Shown here in pieces: positions 9,998-18,040 of a stretch of 64,000 nt of DNA. Location: positions 1-64,000 of the forward strand of contig NZ_MJUZ01000022.1 of the NCBI RefSeq assembly GCF_002237645.1. Reading direction: 5' to 3'. Numbering within the stretch: position 1 is the first letter of the stretch; every line of letters starts with the position of its first letter. Under the pieces are notes generated by a model, which saw nothing but the letters and a program-made list of their open reading frames with translations, ran no database searches and was not told where the DNA came from. The DNA comes from Desulfovibrio sp. MES5 (GTDB lineage Bacteria; Desulfobacterota; Desulfovibrionia; Desulfovibrionales; Desulfovibrionaceae). Position numbers and translations under genes: made by a program.

Positions 9998-10663
9998 ATG
10001 CACACCTTGGCAGTACTACGCCGCGCTGTGGTTTTTCTGGCGCTTCTGACCATTCTTACATGTGCTTACACCGTGATTGTCACGGCTGCAGGCAAGGCTC
10101 TTTTTCCCTTTCAGGTCGGAGGCAGCATTATAACAATCAACGGCAAGACATACAGCACCCTGCTAGGCCAGCCCTTCAACGCCCCCAATCATTTGTGGGG
10201 CCGCCCCGTCAGTGTGGACGTTTCTACATATTCCGCCAACCATAAGCCGCTGCTCTATGCCGGGCCGAGCAACAAAAGCCCTGCCACCGCAGAATACGCG
10301 GCAAATCTGCGAACCCGGCTTGACCACGTCAGGAACGCCCACCCTGAAAAAGCGGGCATACCTGTTCCGGTTGATCTCGTGACGGAATCTGCCAGCGGCC
10401 TTGACCCGCACATTTCGCCCGCCGCAGCAGAATATCAGGTGGAAAGGCTGGCCCGCGCCACGGGCTTTACGCGTGATGAGGTACGCCGTACCATTGCCAT
10501 GTATACTGAAGGGCGCACCCTGGGACTGTTGGGTGAACCCAGGGTGAATGTGCTCAAGGTCAATCTGGCGCTTGACGGGCTGCTGCCCAGTGGGTGCGCC
10601 GCTTCCGGCGATGGCGATACTTCGCCGCAAACTGGGGCTAGGGCGACGGCGTTTGCGCGCTAA
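9998..10663 (+). CDS. kdpC: Potassium-transporting ATPase subunit KdpC
   Basis: KdpC is the small single-span subunit that stabilises the KdpAB complex. The ATG at 9998 is preceded by GAGGAG and gives 221 residues. One N-terminal membrane segment (VVFLALLTILTCAYTVIVTA) is followed by the family motifs LWGRPVS, SNKSPAT and SASGLDPHISPAAAEYQVERLA. The C-terminal tail after LLPSG is slightly longer than in E. coli KdpC and of low complexity. Confidence 0.96.
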   Translation: MHTLAVLRRAVVFLALLTILTCAYTVIVTAAGKALFPFQVGGSIITINGKTYSTLLGQPFNAPNHLWGRPVSVDVSTYSANHKPLLYAGPSNKSPATAEYAANLRTRLDHVRNAHPEKAGIPVPVDLVTESASGLDPHISPAAAEYQVERLARATGFTRDEVRRTIAMYTEGRTLGLLGEPRVNVLKVNLALDGLLPSGCAASGDGDTSPQTGARATAFAR

Positions 10664-10696
10664 CCCTTTCACCCTTCAGCCATCAATGGAAAAACC

Positions 10697-13603
10697 ATGG
10701 CAGATAGCTATTCCCGTCCATCCCCAGACGCATTACTGGCACAACTGCAACAAACGGCGCTGACCGGCGCCTCATTCAGCGCAGTGGGCGACGCACTGCA
10801 TGGAGGCGCTTTTCCACCACGCGGGACGCTCAAGATATTTTTCGGCTACGCTGCGGGGGTAGGCAAAACATATGCGATGCTCCGTGCGGCTCACGCCGCC
10901 GCAGAGCAAGGGCAGAACGTGGTTGTGGGATATGTTGAACCGCATCCCCGGCCTGAAACTGCGGCCCTGCTTGATGGGCTGAAAATTGTTCCGCCGCTGG
11001 TTCTGCCTTACCGGAATATGTCGCTCAATGAGCTGGACGTGGACGCAGTGCTGGCCCTCAGACCGGAAATAGCCCTAGTGGATGAGCTGGCGCATTCCAA
11101 TGCCGAAGGTTGCCGCAACCGCAAACGGCATCAGGATGTGGAAGAGCTGCTGCAAGCTGGCATATCCGTCTGGACAACCGTCAACGTGCAGCATCTGGAA
11201 AGCCTCAATGATGTGGTGGCCGCCATGACCGGCGTTATGGTGCGCGAACGCGTGCCAGACAGCGTGTTGGACGGCGCTGATCATGTGGAACTGGTGGATC
11301 TTGAGCCAGACGAACTCATGGCTCGGCTGCGAGAAGGCAAAATCTATGCGGAAGCCCAGGTGCAGCGCGCACTGGGACACTTTTTCCTGCCCGCCAACCT
11401 CATAGCCCTGCGTGAACTGGCGCTGCGGCGCATGGCCGACCGCATCAACCGGCGGGCACTGCCCGCCGACAGCAACGGGGGTGAGGCAAAACGACAGATC
11501 AAGGAACATATTCTCATCTGTCTTTCGGGCGCGCCCAGCAACGCCCGCGTCATCCGCACCGCCGCGCGCATGGCGGAGGCTTTTCACGCCGATTTTACCG
11601 CCCTGTTCGTGCAAAACGAATCCGCAAGCCGTAACAGCGCCAAAAGCCAAAAGACCCTACGAGAAAACACCCGCTTGGCCGAAGACCTGGGCGCGGCCAT
11701 CATTACCTTGCAGGGCGAGGACATCCCAACGCAAATTGCAGAATACGCCCGCCTGAGCGGCGTGAGCAAAATTGTGGTGGGGCGCTCCCCCACTGGTGGC
11801 TGGCCCCCACGCAGAGGAAAAACCCTGGTGGAGCGCATGGCCGAACTCGCCCCGGAAATGGAAACCTACATCATTCCCGACGCAAAAAAGGCTGAGAACG
11901 GACGGCAGCACAACAGCCCACTGTATCTGGCCCTGCGCACCCTGCGAAACACCATCCCCTACTCGTGGCGGCAATGGGCAGTTACGGCGCTCCTGCTCTC
12001 TGTATGCACCAGCGCGGGTTTTTTGATATTTTCATTGGGCATGCCCAGTTCCAGCATTGCAGGGCTGTACATGCTGGGCGTGCTGGGCGTTTCCATTCTT
12101 ACTTCCGGGCCATGGTACGGTGTGGCCGCATCCATTGCTGGCGTGGGCCTTTTTGATTTTCTGTTTGTAGCTCCACGATTCAGTTTTACTGTGTACGATG
12201 TGGACTATCTGAGCCTTTTCATAGCCATGCTCATGGTTTCAGTGGCAACCAGCGCCATTACCACCCGAGCCAGAAGTCAGGCCCGGCGCAGCGCGGCCAG
12301 GGCGCTGCATACAGAACTGCTTTTGGGCAATAGCCGCAGACTGCAAAAAGCCGCAAATGAAGAAGACATCCTTGCGGAAGCCGCCCGTCAGTTCAGCTCT
12401 CTGCTTGCTTGCGAGGCCACAATATACCCCGTGCGCAATGGCCGCTTGGCGTCAGGAATCAACTTTTCACATGGCATGAATGCAGCCCCCTACCTCGAAA
12501 AAAAAGCTCTCAATAACGATCAAAAATGCCGCCATGACAAGGCGGCAAGCGCAGATAAAAGCCTGATGTACGGTAAAGATGAGCGAGCCGTGGCGGAATG
12601 GGTCGCTAAAAATGGACGCCCTGCGGGAGCAGGAACAGATTCCTTGCCCGGTGCGCAACGGAGCTTTGTTCCCATCCGCAGTCAGACAGAGGTCCTTGCC
12701 GTTGCCGCGCTGGATTTCCACGCGGGCAATGCAGGATCATTTGCGGATGCGGCCAGCAAAAATCTCGTTTTGGCATTGGCGGGCGAATGCGCCATGGCTC
12801 TGGAAAAGGAGCGTCTTGGACGCGCCAACGCAAAAATTGCAGCCCAGGCGCAACAAGAAAAGCTGCGGGCGGATGTGCTGCGCTCCATTTCGCACGATCT
12901 GCGCACGCCTTTGACCAGTATTTGCGGCAATGCGGCTATTCTGTCAGGACAAGACCTCGTGATGGAAAACCCGGAACAACGCGCGCAACTGGCAACTGCC
13001 ATTGAGGAGGACGCTCGCTATCTTGTGGGTATGGTGGAAAACTTGCTGGCTCTGACACGCCTTGAGCAACAGGGCTTTACCTTGCGCCTTGAGCCCGAAT
13101 TGCTTGAGGACGTTATTTACGAGGCAATGAACATAACTAGTCGCCGCGCCGCACGGCACGAGCTGCGGGCGGAAATTCCCGACACGCTGCTTATGGCCCG
13201 TATGGATGCGCGACTTATGGTGCAAGTACTTGTCAACCTGCTGGACAACGCGGTCAAATACACTCCTGAAGGCACCGCCATACAGGTACGCGCGCTGGCC
13301 GACGGGCCATGGGCGCGTATAGCAGTGGCGGATGACGGGCCGGGCATTTCCGATGAAGAAAAAAACCATATCTTTGACATGTTCCATGCCGCAGCAGTAA
13401 AAAAAGGCGACGGCAGGCGGGGCATGGGGCTTGGGCTGGCTTTGTGTCGCAGTATTGTCCGGGCTCATGGCGGCGACATAGAGGTGTTTGACAATACGCC
13501 CCGTGGCGCCGTGTTTTCTCTTACGCTGCCACGAGAAACGGACTATGGCGGACAAACGACAGATTCCGTCCCGCCGCTTGCAACAGAACACAAACAGGGC
13601 TGA
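10697..13603 (+). CDS. kdpD: Osmosensitive K+ channel sensor histidine kinase KdpD
   Basis: KdpD senses K+ limitation and phosphorylates KdpE. Its 968 residues show the full domain order. The N-terminal KdpD domain has Walker A GYAAGVGKT at residues 50-58 and DELAHSN. It is followed by a universal-stress-protein-like domain (about 265-395), four membrane segments (about 425-520), a GAF-like region, the HisKA phospho-acceptor SISHDLRTPLTSI with His at about 733, and a HATPase domain with NLLDNAVKYTPEG and GRRGMGLGLALCRSIV. It starts 33 bases after kdpC and ends three bases before kdpE, so the two regulator genes are probably translated together. Confidence 0.96.
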   Translation: MADSYSRPSPDALLAQLQQTALTGASFSAVGDALHGGAFPPRGTLKIFFGYAAGVGKTYAMLRAAHAAAEQGQNVVVGYVEPHPRPETAALLDGLKIVPPLVLPYRNMSLNELDVDAVLALRPEIALVDELAHSNAEGCRNRKRHQDVEELLQAGISVWTTVNVQHLESLNDVVAAMTGVMVRERVPDSVLDGADHVELVDLEPDELMARLREGKIYAEAQVQRALGHFFLPANLIALRELALRRMADRINRRALPADSNGGEAKRQIKEHILICLSGAPSNARVIRTAARMAEAFHADFTALFVQNESASRNSAKSQKTLRENTRLAEDLGAAIITLQGEDIPTQIAEYARLSGVSKIVVGRSPTGGWPPRRGKTLVERMAELAPEMETYIIPDAKKAENGRQHNSPLYLALRTLRNTIPYSWRQWAVTALLLSVCTSAGFLIFSLGMPSSSIAGLYMLGVLGVSILTSGPWYGVAASIAGVGLFDFLFVAPRFSFTVYDVDYLSLFIAMLMVSVATSAITTRARSQARRSAARALHTELLLGNSRRLQKAANEEDILAEAARQFSSLLACEATIYPVRNGRLASGINFSHGMNAAPYLEKKALNNDQKCRHDKAASADKSLMYGKDERAVAEWVAKNGRPAGAGTDSLPGAQRSFVPIRSQTEVLAVAALDFHAGNAGSFADAASKNLVLALAGECAMALEKERLGRANAKIAAQAQQEKLRADVLRSISHDLRTPLTSICGNAAILSGQDLVMENPEQRAQLATAIEEDARYLVGMVENLLALTRLEQQGFTLRLEPELLEDVIYEAMNITSRRAARHELRAEIPDTLLMARMDARLMVQVLVNLLDNAVKYTPEGTAIQVRALADGPWARIAVADDGPGISDEEKNHIFDMFHAAAVKKGDGRRGMGLGLALCRSIVRAHGGDIEVFDNTPRGAVFSLTLPRETDYGGQTTDSVPPLATEHKQG

Positions 13604-13606
13604 CCC

Positions 13607-14374
13607 ATGCCGCACAATACGCCTTTTCAGGCTGCCTCACACGAACAACAGGGTATTGAAACTCCAGAACGTATCCTTGTGGTGGAAGACGACAAGGCCA
13701 TTCGCTCTCTTGTAACGGCCACCCTTGAGAGCCACGACATGTTCTTTCTTGCCGCCGCGACGGGACGCGAAGCCATTGCAGCGGCCTCTGCCGCGAATCC
13801 TGATGTGATCCTGCTTGATCTGGGGCTGCCCGATATGGATGGCGTGGATATTATTCGCACTGTGCGGCAGTGGTCTATGACGCCCATTATTGTGCTCAGC
13901 GCCCGCAGCGAAGACGACGATAAAGTGGCTGCCCTGGATGCTGGCGCCGACGACTACCTGACAAAACCTTTCAGTGTTGATGAACTGTTGGCACGCCTTC
14001 GGGCCACCCTGCGCCGCATACGCTATGAACGCGGCAACATGAACCGCGACCAAAGCATATTTGAAAACGGCCCCCTGCACATTGACTTCGCGGCAGGCTG
14101 TGTGACCGTCGAAGGGCAGGAAGTGCATCTTGCCCCCACGGAGTACAAACTGCTGTGCCTGCTGGCGCGCAACGCAGGCAAGGTGCTGACGCACAGAACA
14201 ATCCTCCAGGCCGTCTGGGGCACTATCCTCCCCCAGAATTTACCCTCCCTGCGTGTATTCATGGCTACCCTGCGCAAAAAGCTGGAAGCGGCTTCTCCAC
14301 AATGCAACTGCATTCATACCCATGTTGGGGTTGGGTACCGCATGGGCCGTCTTGAAACCCCGCCGGAAATTTAG
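13607..14374 (+). CDS. kdpE: Kdp operon response regulator KdpE
   Basis: KdpE is an OmpR/PhoB-type response regulator that activates the kdp promoter when phosphorylated by KdpD. The 255-residue protein has a receiver domain with acidic pocket VVEDD, phospho-acceptor Asp71 in ILLDLGLPDMDG and LTKPFSVDEL. The winged-helix domain has LAPTEYKLLCLLARNAGKVLTH and ends in THVGVGYRM. The N-terminus carries about 20 residues before the receiver fold. It closes the operon. No obvious terminator follows. Confidence 0.95.
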   Translation: MPHNTPFQAASHEQQGIETPERILVVEDDKAIRSLVTATLESHDMFFLAAATGREAIAAASAANPDVILLDLGLPDMDGVDIIRTVRQWSMTPIIVLSARSEDDDKVAALDAGADDYLTKPFSVDELLARLRATLRRIRYERGNMNRDQSIFENGPLHIDFAAGCVTVEGQEVHLAPTEYKLLCLLARNAGKVLTHRTILQAVWGTILPQNLPSLRVFMATLRKKLEAASPQCNCIHTHVGVGYRMGRLETPPEI

Positions 14375-14406
14375 CTATCCACCCAACAAATCCGTTACAG
14401 CGGCAT

Positions 14407-14551
14407 AGACAGTGCCGCCACGAGATGAATTTTCAGTCATATCAAGGAGAATGAGCCCTTTATGCAGAGAGTGCACTCTGATGGTACTCGACCGGAATAA
14501 AAGGCGAAGTTCGACGCAAAAATAACTGGAAAGGCACTCGTACGACACTGT
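14407..14551 (-). repeat. Diverged 145-bp repeat, copy 1
   Basis: Read on the minus strand, this segment aligns over its full length with 51191-51337 on the plus strand, with scattered substitutions and one-base indels. The best-conserved core is GCGTCGAACTTCGCCTTTTA followed by a GGTCGAGTACCATCAGA block, and later CTCCTTGATATGACTGAAAA. The copy is bounded by AGACAGTG (14407-14414) and CACTGTCT (14545-14552), a perfect 8-bp inverted repeat. It lies between kdpE and a decayed transposase. The indels break any shared reading frame, so it is treated as non-coding or decayed. Confidence 0.75.
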
Positions 14552-14554
14552 CTA

Positions 14555-15050
14555 GTACCCCACCCAGCTCGGCAAGATAGCGGCACCCCAGCCCCCCATA
14601 AACGGCACTCGGTATAAGTCGGGCAATTTCCTGCATCAGGGTGAAGTTGCGCGCCGACTTGCCCGTTCTTTCATAGTGCAAGCTGTAACGACATGCCTAG
14701 AGCAGGCCGCATTGCCGCACAATACTGCGCTTAGTATGCCGGAATCGACCATGCCTTGCCTGCGGGGTACGCTCACCGCTTCACCCAGCCTTTGACAAAA
14801 AAACCGTGCCCTCCCCGCAAGTTGGCCAATTGGGGAATGCAGTTCATGCAAATCCTTCGCTTGCTGACCTCATCAGGCTTGATTTCACCGGCAAAAACTC
14901 CAGTGGCCACCCCTTTGAGTTACTTCACCCATTTTACGGATGCGCGTTTGATGGACGCCAACTTCTGAACTGATTTCGGCTATGTTCTTCCCCCAGAATG
15001 GCTGCCAAAGTCACCTTGACCTTAAACGCAGGAGCAAGATTTTCGCCTGG
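14555..15050 (-). pseudogene. Decayed IS3-family transposase (OrfA plus start of OrfB)
   Basis: Several minus-strand frames together give IS3-family pieces in the right order. The OrfA pieces are PAFKVKVTLAAILGEE, then after a frameshift IAEISSEVGVHQTRIRKMGE. The OrfB pieces are RSIVRQCGLL, then SLHYERTGKSARNFTLMQE and a broken YGSRRM-like stretch (VYGGLGCRYLAELGG). Stops and frameshifts are frequent, and the DDE catalytic part is missing. This is a dead remnant at the left border of the glycan island. Confidence 0.8.
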
Positions 15051-15692
15051 ATATGGGGCTCTCCTCCGGTGCGTGAGCAGCTATCCTACCTTTCCGAATT
15101 TTGGGGCGCACCGCCCTGCAGGACAGAAGAAGGAAAACATCTATGACATAGGTCTGTTAGCGATTATACCTTAGTCGGACAGTAATGAATGCAACCATCT
15201 TTTCGGATGCGTTGCGCATGAGCGATCAGGGGCTTTACAACTATGATGTTAAGGGGTTATTGATATTTTGAGTATGTTTATATAATAATTCGCTATCATG
15301 ACGCTTTCTGGATATGGTCATTTGCGAACCTCATGCAGAAGTCCAATGATGTGCATGTAAATAATGTTATAGTGATACCACGATAATGAGAATGCTATAC
15401 GGATAGACATTTAGATTGAAAAATTAAAGGGCCGGACTCCGAATTGACGATACACAAATTCTGAAAAGTAAAGTAGCGTCATGACGTTCACGTACGAGGC
15501 ATCCCTTTGGGGCCTGTTAAAAACAACTATATTTTATCCAGATCATTGATGTAGCATTTATGCATTTTCAAAGAATATGCACACTGTTAATTTTATCTCT
15601 GACAGCCTGTGCTCACAGGGTAATGATAAAATTTTAACGGCGGGCAATTTGATGGGAGCATACCATTGTCATATAAAAAGAGATAACACCCG
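15051..15692. other. AT-rich spacer before the glycan island
   Basis: No gene was found in about 640 bases. From about 15170 the base composition drops to clearly AT-rich. The promoter of the following plus-strand block should lie here. TATAATAATT occurs at 15280-15289, but no confident -35/-10 pair could be assigned. Confidence 0.5.
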
Positions 15693-16979
15693 ATGCCATT
15701 TCCTCCTATTAATATAGCCGTTTTCCCCAGTGAAGCCGAAAATGCATTCGAGTTGCAAAAATCTTTGCGCTATGCCTCCGGCTTCAAAGTGTTCGGCGCA
15801 TCCAGTCGTTCGGGACACGCTCGTTTTGTCTTTGAAAATCAATACGATCTCCTCCCAACTATTCAAGATGACAAGTTTATTCCTGCATTCAATCATTTTT
15901 TGGTAGAAAAACGTATTGATCTCATTTTTCCCACACATGATACGGTAGTCGTATTTTTTAAGGAAAATGAATCGCGCTTGCGTGCAAATGTTGTTTCTTC
16001 TTGCCTCGAAACAGCCAGACTTTGCAGAGAAAAGCGATTGCTGTACGCATTGCTGGCTGATGAAGATTTTTGTCCCGCCGTTTATCCGGACGCCTTGGCG
16101 ATTCCCCACTACCCGGTATTTATAAAGCCCAATATGGGACAAGGCGCGCAAGGCTGTCTGAAGGTCAGTTCAGCAGACGGACTCTACCTGGCCCTTGCAG
16201 GGCAGTCTGACAGCATCATTACGGAGTATTTACCCGGTCTGGAGTGTACAGTTGACTGTTTCACAGACAGGCATGGCAAATTGCTTTTTGTCGGACCGCG
16301 TAGCCGTGATGTTGTCAAAATGGGGATCGCCTTTGCGTCTTCATCCGTAGACATCACCCCTGAAATAAAACAGATCGCTGAAACGCTGAACAAGCGCATC
16401 CGTTTTCGGGGCCTCTGGTTTTTCCAGATAAAACAAGACAGTTCTGGACGCTGGAAATTGCTGGAAACATCCACCCGCATAGCGGGAACCATGGGGCTTT
16501 ACCGGCAAACGGGCGTGAACTTTGCCTTGCTTGCGGCGTATGACGCTCTGGGGATGGATGTGGAAATTGTGAAAAATGATGTTCCTGTCACCCTCAGTCG
16601 TTCTCTTGCAGAACGCTTCAGCATGCCCCTGGACTATGACTACATATATATGGATTTGGACGACACCCTCATCGTCAGGGGAAAAGTCAACCTTTGCGCC
16701 ATCGCCTTCATCTATCAATGTCTGAACAACGGCAAGTCCGTCATTTTGCTGACCAGACACGATGGCGAACCGGAATCATACCTGCGCTCTTTCTGCATCC
16801 CCCCTTTCCTGTTTGAATCAATCATACATATTTCGCCAGACAAGTTGAAATCCGACTACATCAACCAAGAAAAGGCCATCTTTATCGATAATCTCTTTGT
16901 GGAACGCCGCGAAGTACGTGCACGCCTGGGGATTCCTGTTTTTGACGTGGACGCAGTGGAAGCTCTTTTACGTTTATAA
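15693..16979 (+). CDS. ATP-grasp / HAD-type phosphatase fusion protein
   Basis: Residues 1-300 look like a PylC/carbamoyl-phosphate-synthase-like ATP-grasp ligase. They include a pre-grasp domain with LIFPTHDTVVV, the glycine loop FIKPNMGQGAQGCLKV (about 143-158), TEYLPGLECTVDCF and ETSTRIAGTMGLY, with Glu/Arg in the metal- and ATP-binding positions. Residues 315-428 are a HAD-fold domain with the nucleophile motif MDLDDT (D321, D323), the threonine motif ILLTRH, and FIDNLFVERREV near the end. Such a fusion could join two building blocks with ATP and dephosphorylate a precursor. The substrate is unknown. It leads the plus-strand block of the island, 17 bases before the radical-SAM gene. Confidence 0.75.
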   Translation: MPFPPINIAVFPSEAENAFELQKSLRYASGFKVFGASSRSGHARFVFENQYDLLPTIQDDKFIPAFNHFLVEKRIDLIFPTHDTVVVFFKENESRLRANVVSSCLETARLCREKRLLYALLADEDFCPAVYPDALAIPHYPVFIKPNMGQGAQGCLKVSSADGLYLALAGQSDSIITEYLPGLECTVDCFTDRHGKLLFVGPRSRDVVKMGIAFASSSVDITPEIKQIAETLNKRIRFRGLWFFQIKQDSSGRWKLLETSTRIAGTMGLYRQTGVNFALLAAYDALGMDVEIVKNDVPVTLSRSLAERFSMPLDYDYIYMDLDDTLIVRGKVNLCAIAFIYQCLNNGKSVILLTRHDGEPESYLRSFCIPPFLFESIIHISPDKLKSDYINQEKAIFIDNLFVERREVRARLGIPVFDVDAVEALLRL

Positions 16980-16996
16980 ACCCAAAAGGATTTGCC

Positions 16997-18040
16997 ATGC
17001 GAGTATGTCGCCGCCCTTTCAATTACATATACTTTGACCATTTCAATGGAAAAGTCTGGCTATGCCCGTGGATGACAACAGAAGGCATTATTGGAAATAT
17101 ATTTGAATCTGATCTTCTTTCGCTATGGCATGGGGATAAAGCCACAGCCATACGCGCAAAAATAGCCTCTGGGGACTTTTCCGTATGTCGCCCAGAAGCC
17201 TGTCCATTAGTTCAGAACGACAGTATCCCCAACATAAGCGACGAAGAATTACCGCAGATAACCACAGTGACCGATTCTCCGGAATATATAAATCTCGCAT
17301 ATGATTTTTTGTGCAACCAGACGTGCGAAACCTGCCGCAAACAAAAATTCAGGCCGCTGCCGGACTACCGGAAAAAAGTCACTGAAATTGGCCGAAAAGT
17401 ACTGCCCTACATTAACAAAGCGGGCCGTATTTCCATGTCCGGTCATGGTGACCCTTTTGCCAGCCCATATATGATGCAACTCCTCATGGGCATCGAACCG
17501 CAAGCCGCAAACCCGATCATAGAAATAGAAACGAATGGGGTCTATTTTGACAAAAAACATTGGAAAAAAATTTCTCATCTAAGTGGTCGAATAGGCGTTT
17601 TCAACGTCACGGTGAACAGCTTTGACCCGTTCACCTACTCCCACATCAGCAAGGGCGGCAACTACAAGAAACTGATGGAAAACCTGGCCTTTGCCGCGCA
17701 ACTTCATGACGAGGGGCATATCGGGGCATTCCTCATTGGCATGGTCTACCAGGATCGCAATTTCAGGGAGATCCCCACCTTCATCCGTCGAGCCCGAGAA
17801 GAATTCCGCTGTGACAGGGTTATCCTCAAGCCAGTATACCAATGGGGCACCATGGCGGAGGATGTTTTCTGGTTCAAGGACGTGCTTAATCCGATGCATC
17901 CCTACCATGCGGAATGGCTTGAGATTATGGCCGACCCCATACTTCGGGAAGATTATGTATACGACTTCGGCGGTGGGACTGCCCACCCGGCCCGCCCCTT
18001 TCCCGGCCACAGCAAAACAGCATCCGGTGAACGCTCATGA
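16997..18040 (+). CDS. Radical SAM protein with N-terminal SPASM-like cysteines (first)
   Basis: The radical-SAM cluster motif is CNQTCETC (C106, C110, C113), followed by SMSGHGDPFASP and TNGVYF motifs of a SAM-radical barrel. Before it, residues 1-75 carry C4, C23, C64 and C69 in a setting (WLCPW, GNIFESDLLSLWHGD, GDFSVCRPEACP) that resembles a SPASM auxiliary-cluster domain. SPASM is normally C-terminal, so the order is inverted. AAAAGGATTTGCC precedes the ATG. The stop overlaps the start of the GT2 gene (ATGA), so the two are probably co-translated. The reaction is unknown. A sugar or peptide modification is the likely class. Confidence 0.8.
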   Translation: MRVCRRPFNYIYFDHFNGKVWLCPWMTTEGIIGNIFESDLLSLWHGDKATAIRAKIASGDFSVCRPEACPLVQNDSIPNISDEELPQITTVTDSPEYINLAYDFLCNQTCETCRKQKFRPLPDYRKKVTEIGRKVLPYINKAGRISMSGHGDPFASPYMMQLLMGIEPQAANPIIEIETNGVYFDKKHWKKISHLSGRIGVFNVTVNSFDPFTYSHISKGGNYKKLMENLAFAAQLHDEGHIGAFLIGMVYQDRNFREIPTFIRRAREEFRCDRVILKPVYQWGTMAEDVFWFKDVLNPMHPYHAEWLEIMADPILREDYVYDFGGGTAHPARPFPGHSKTASGERS

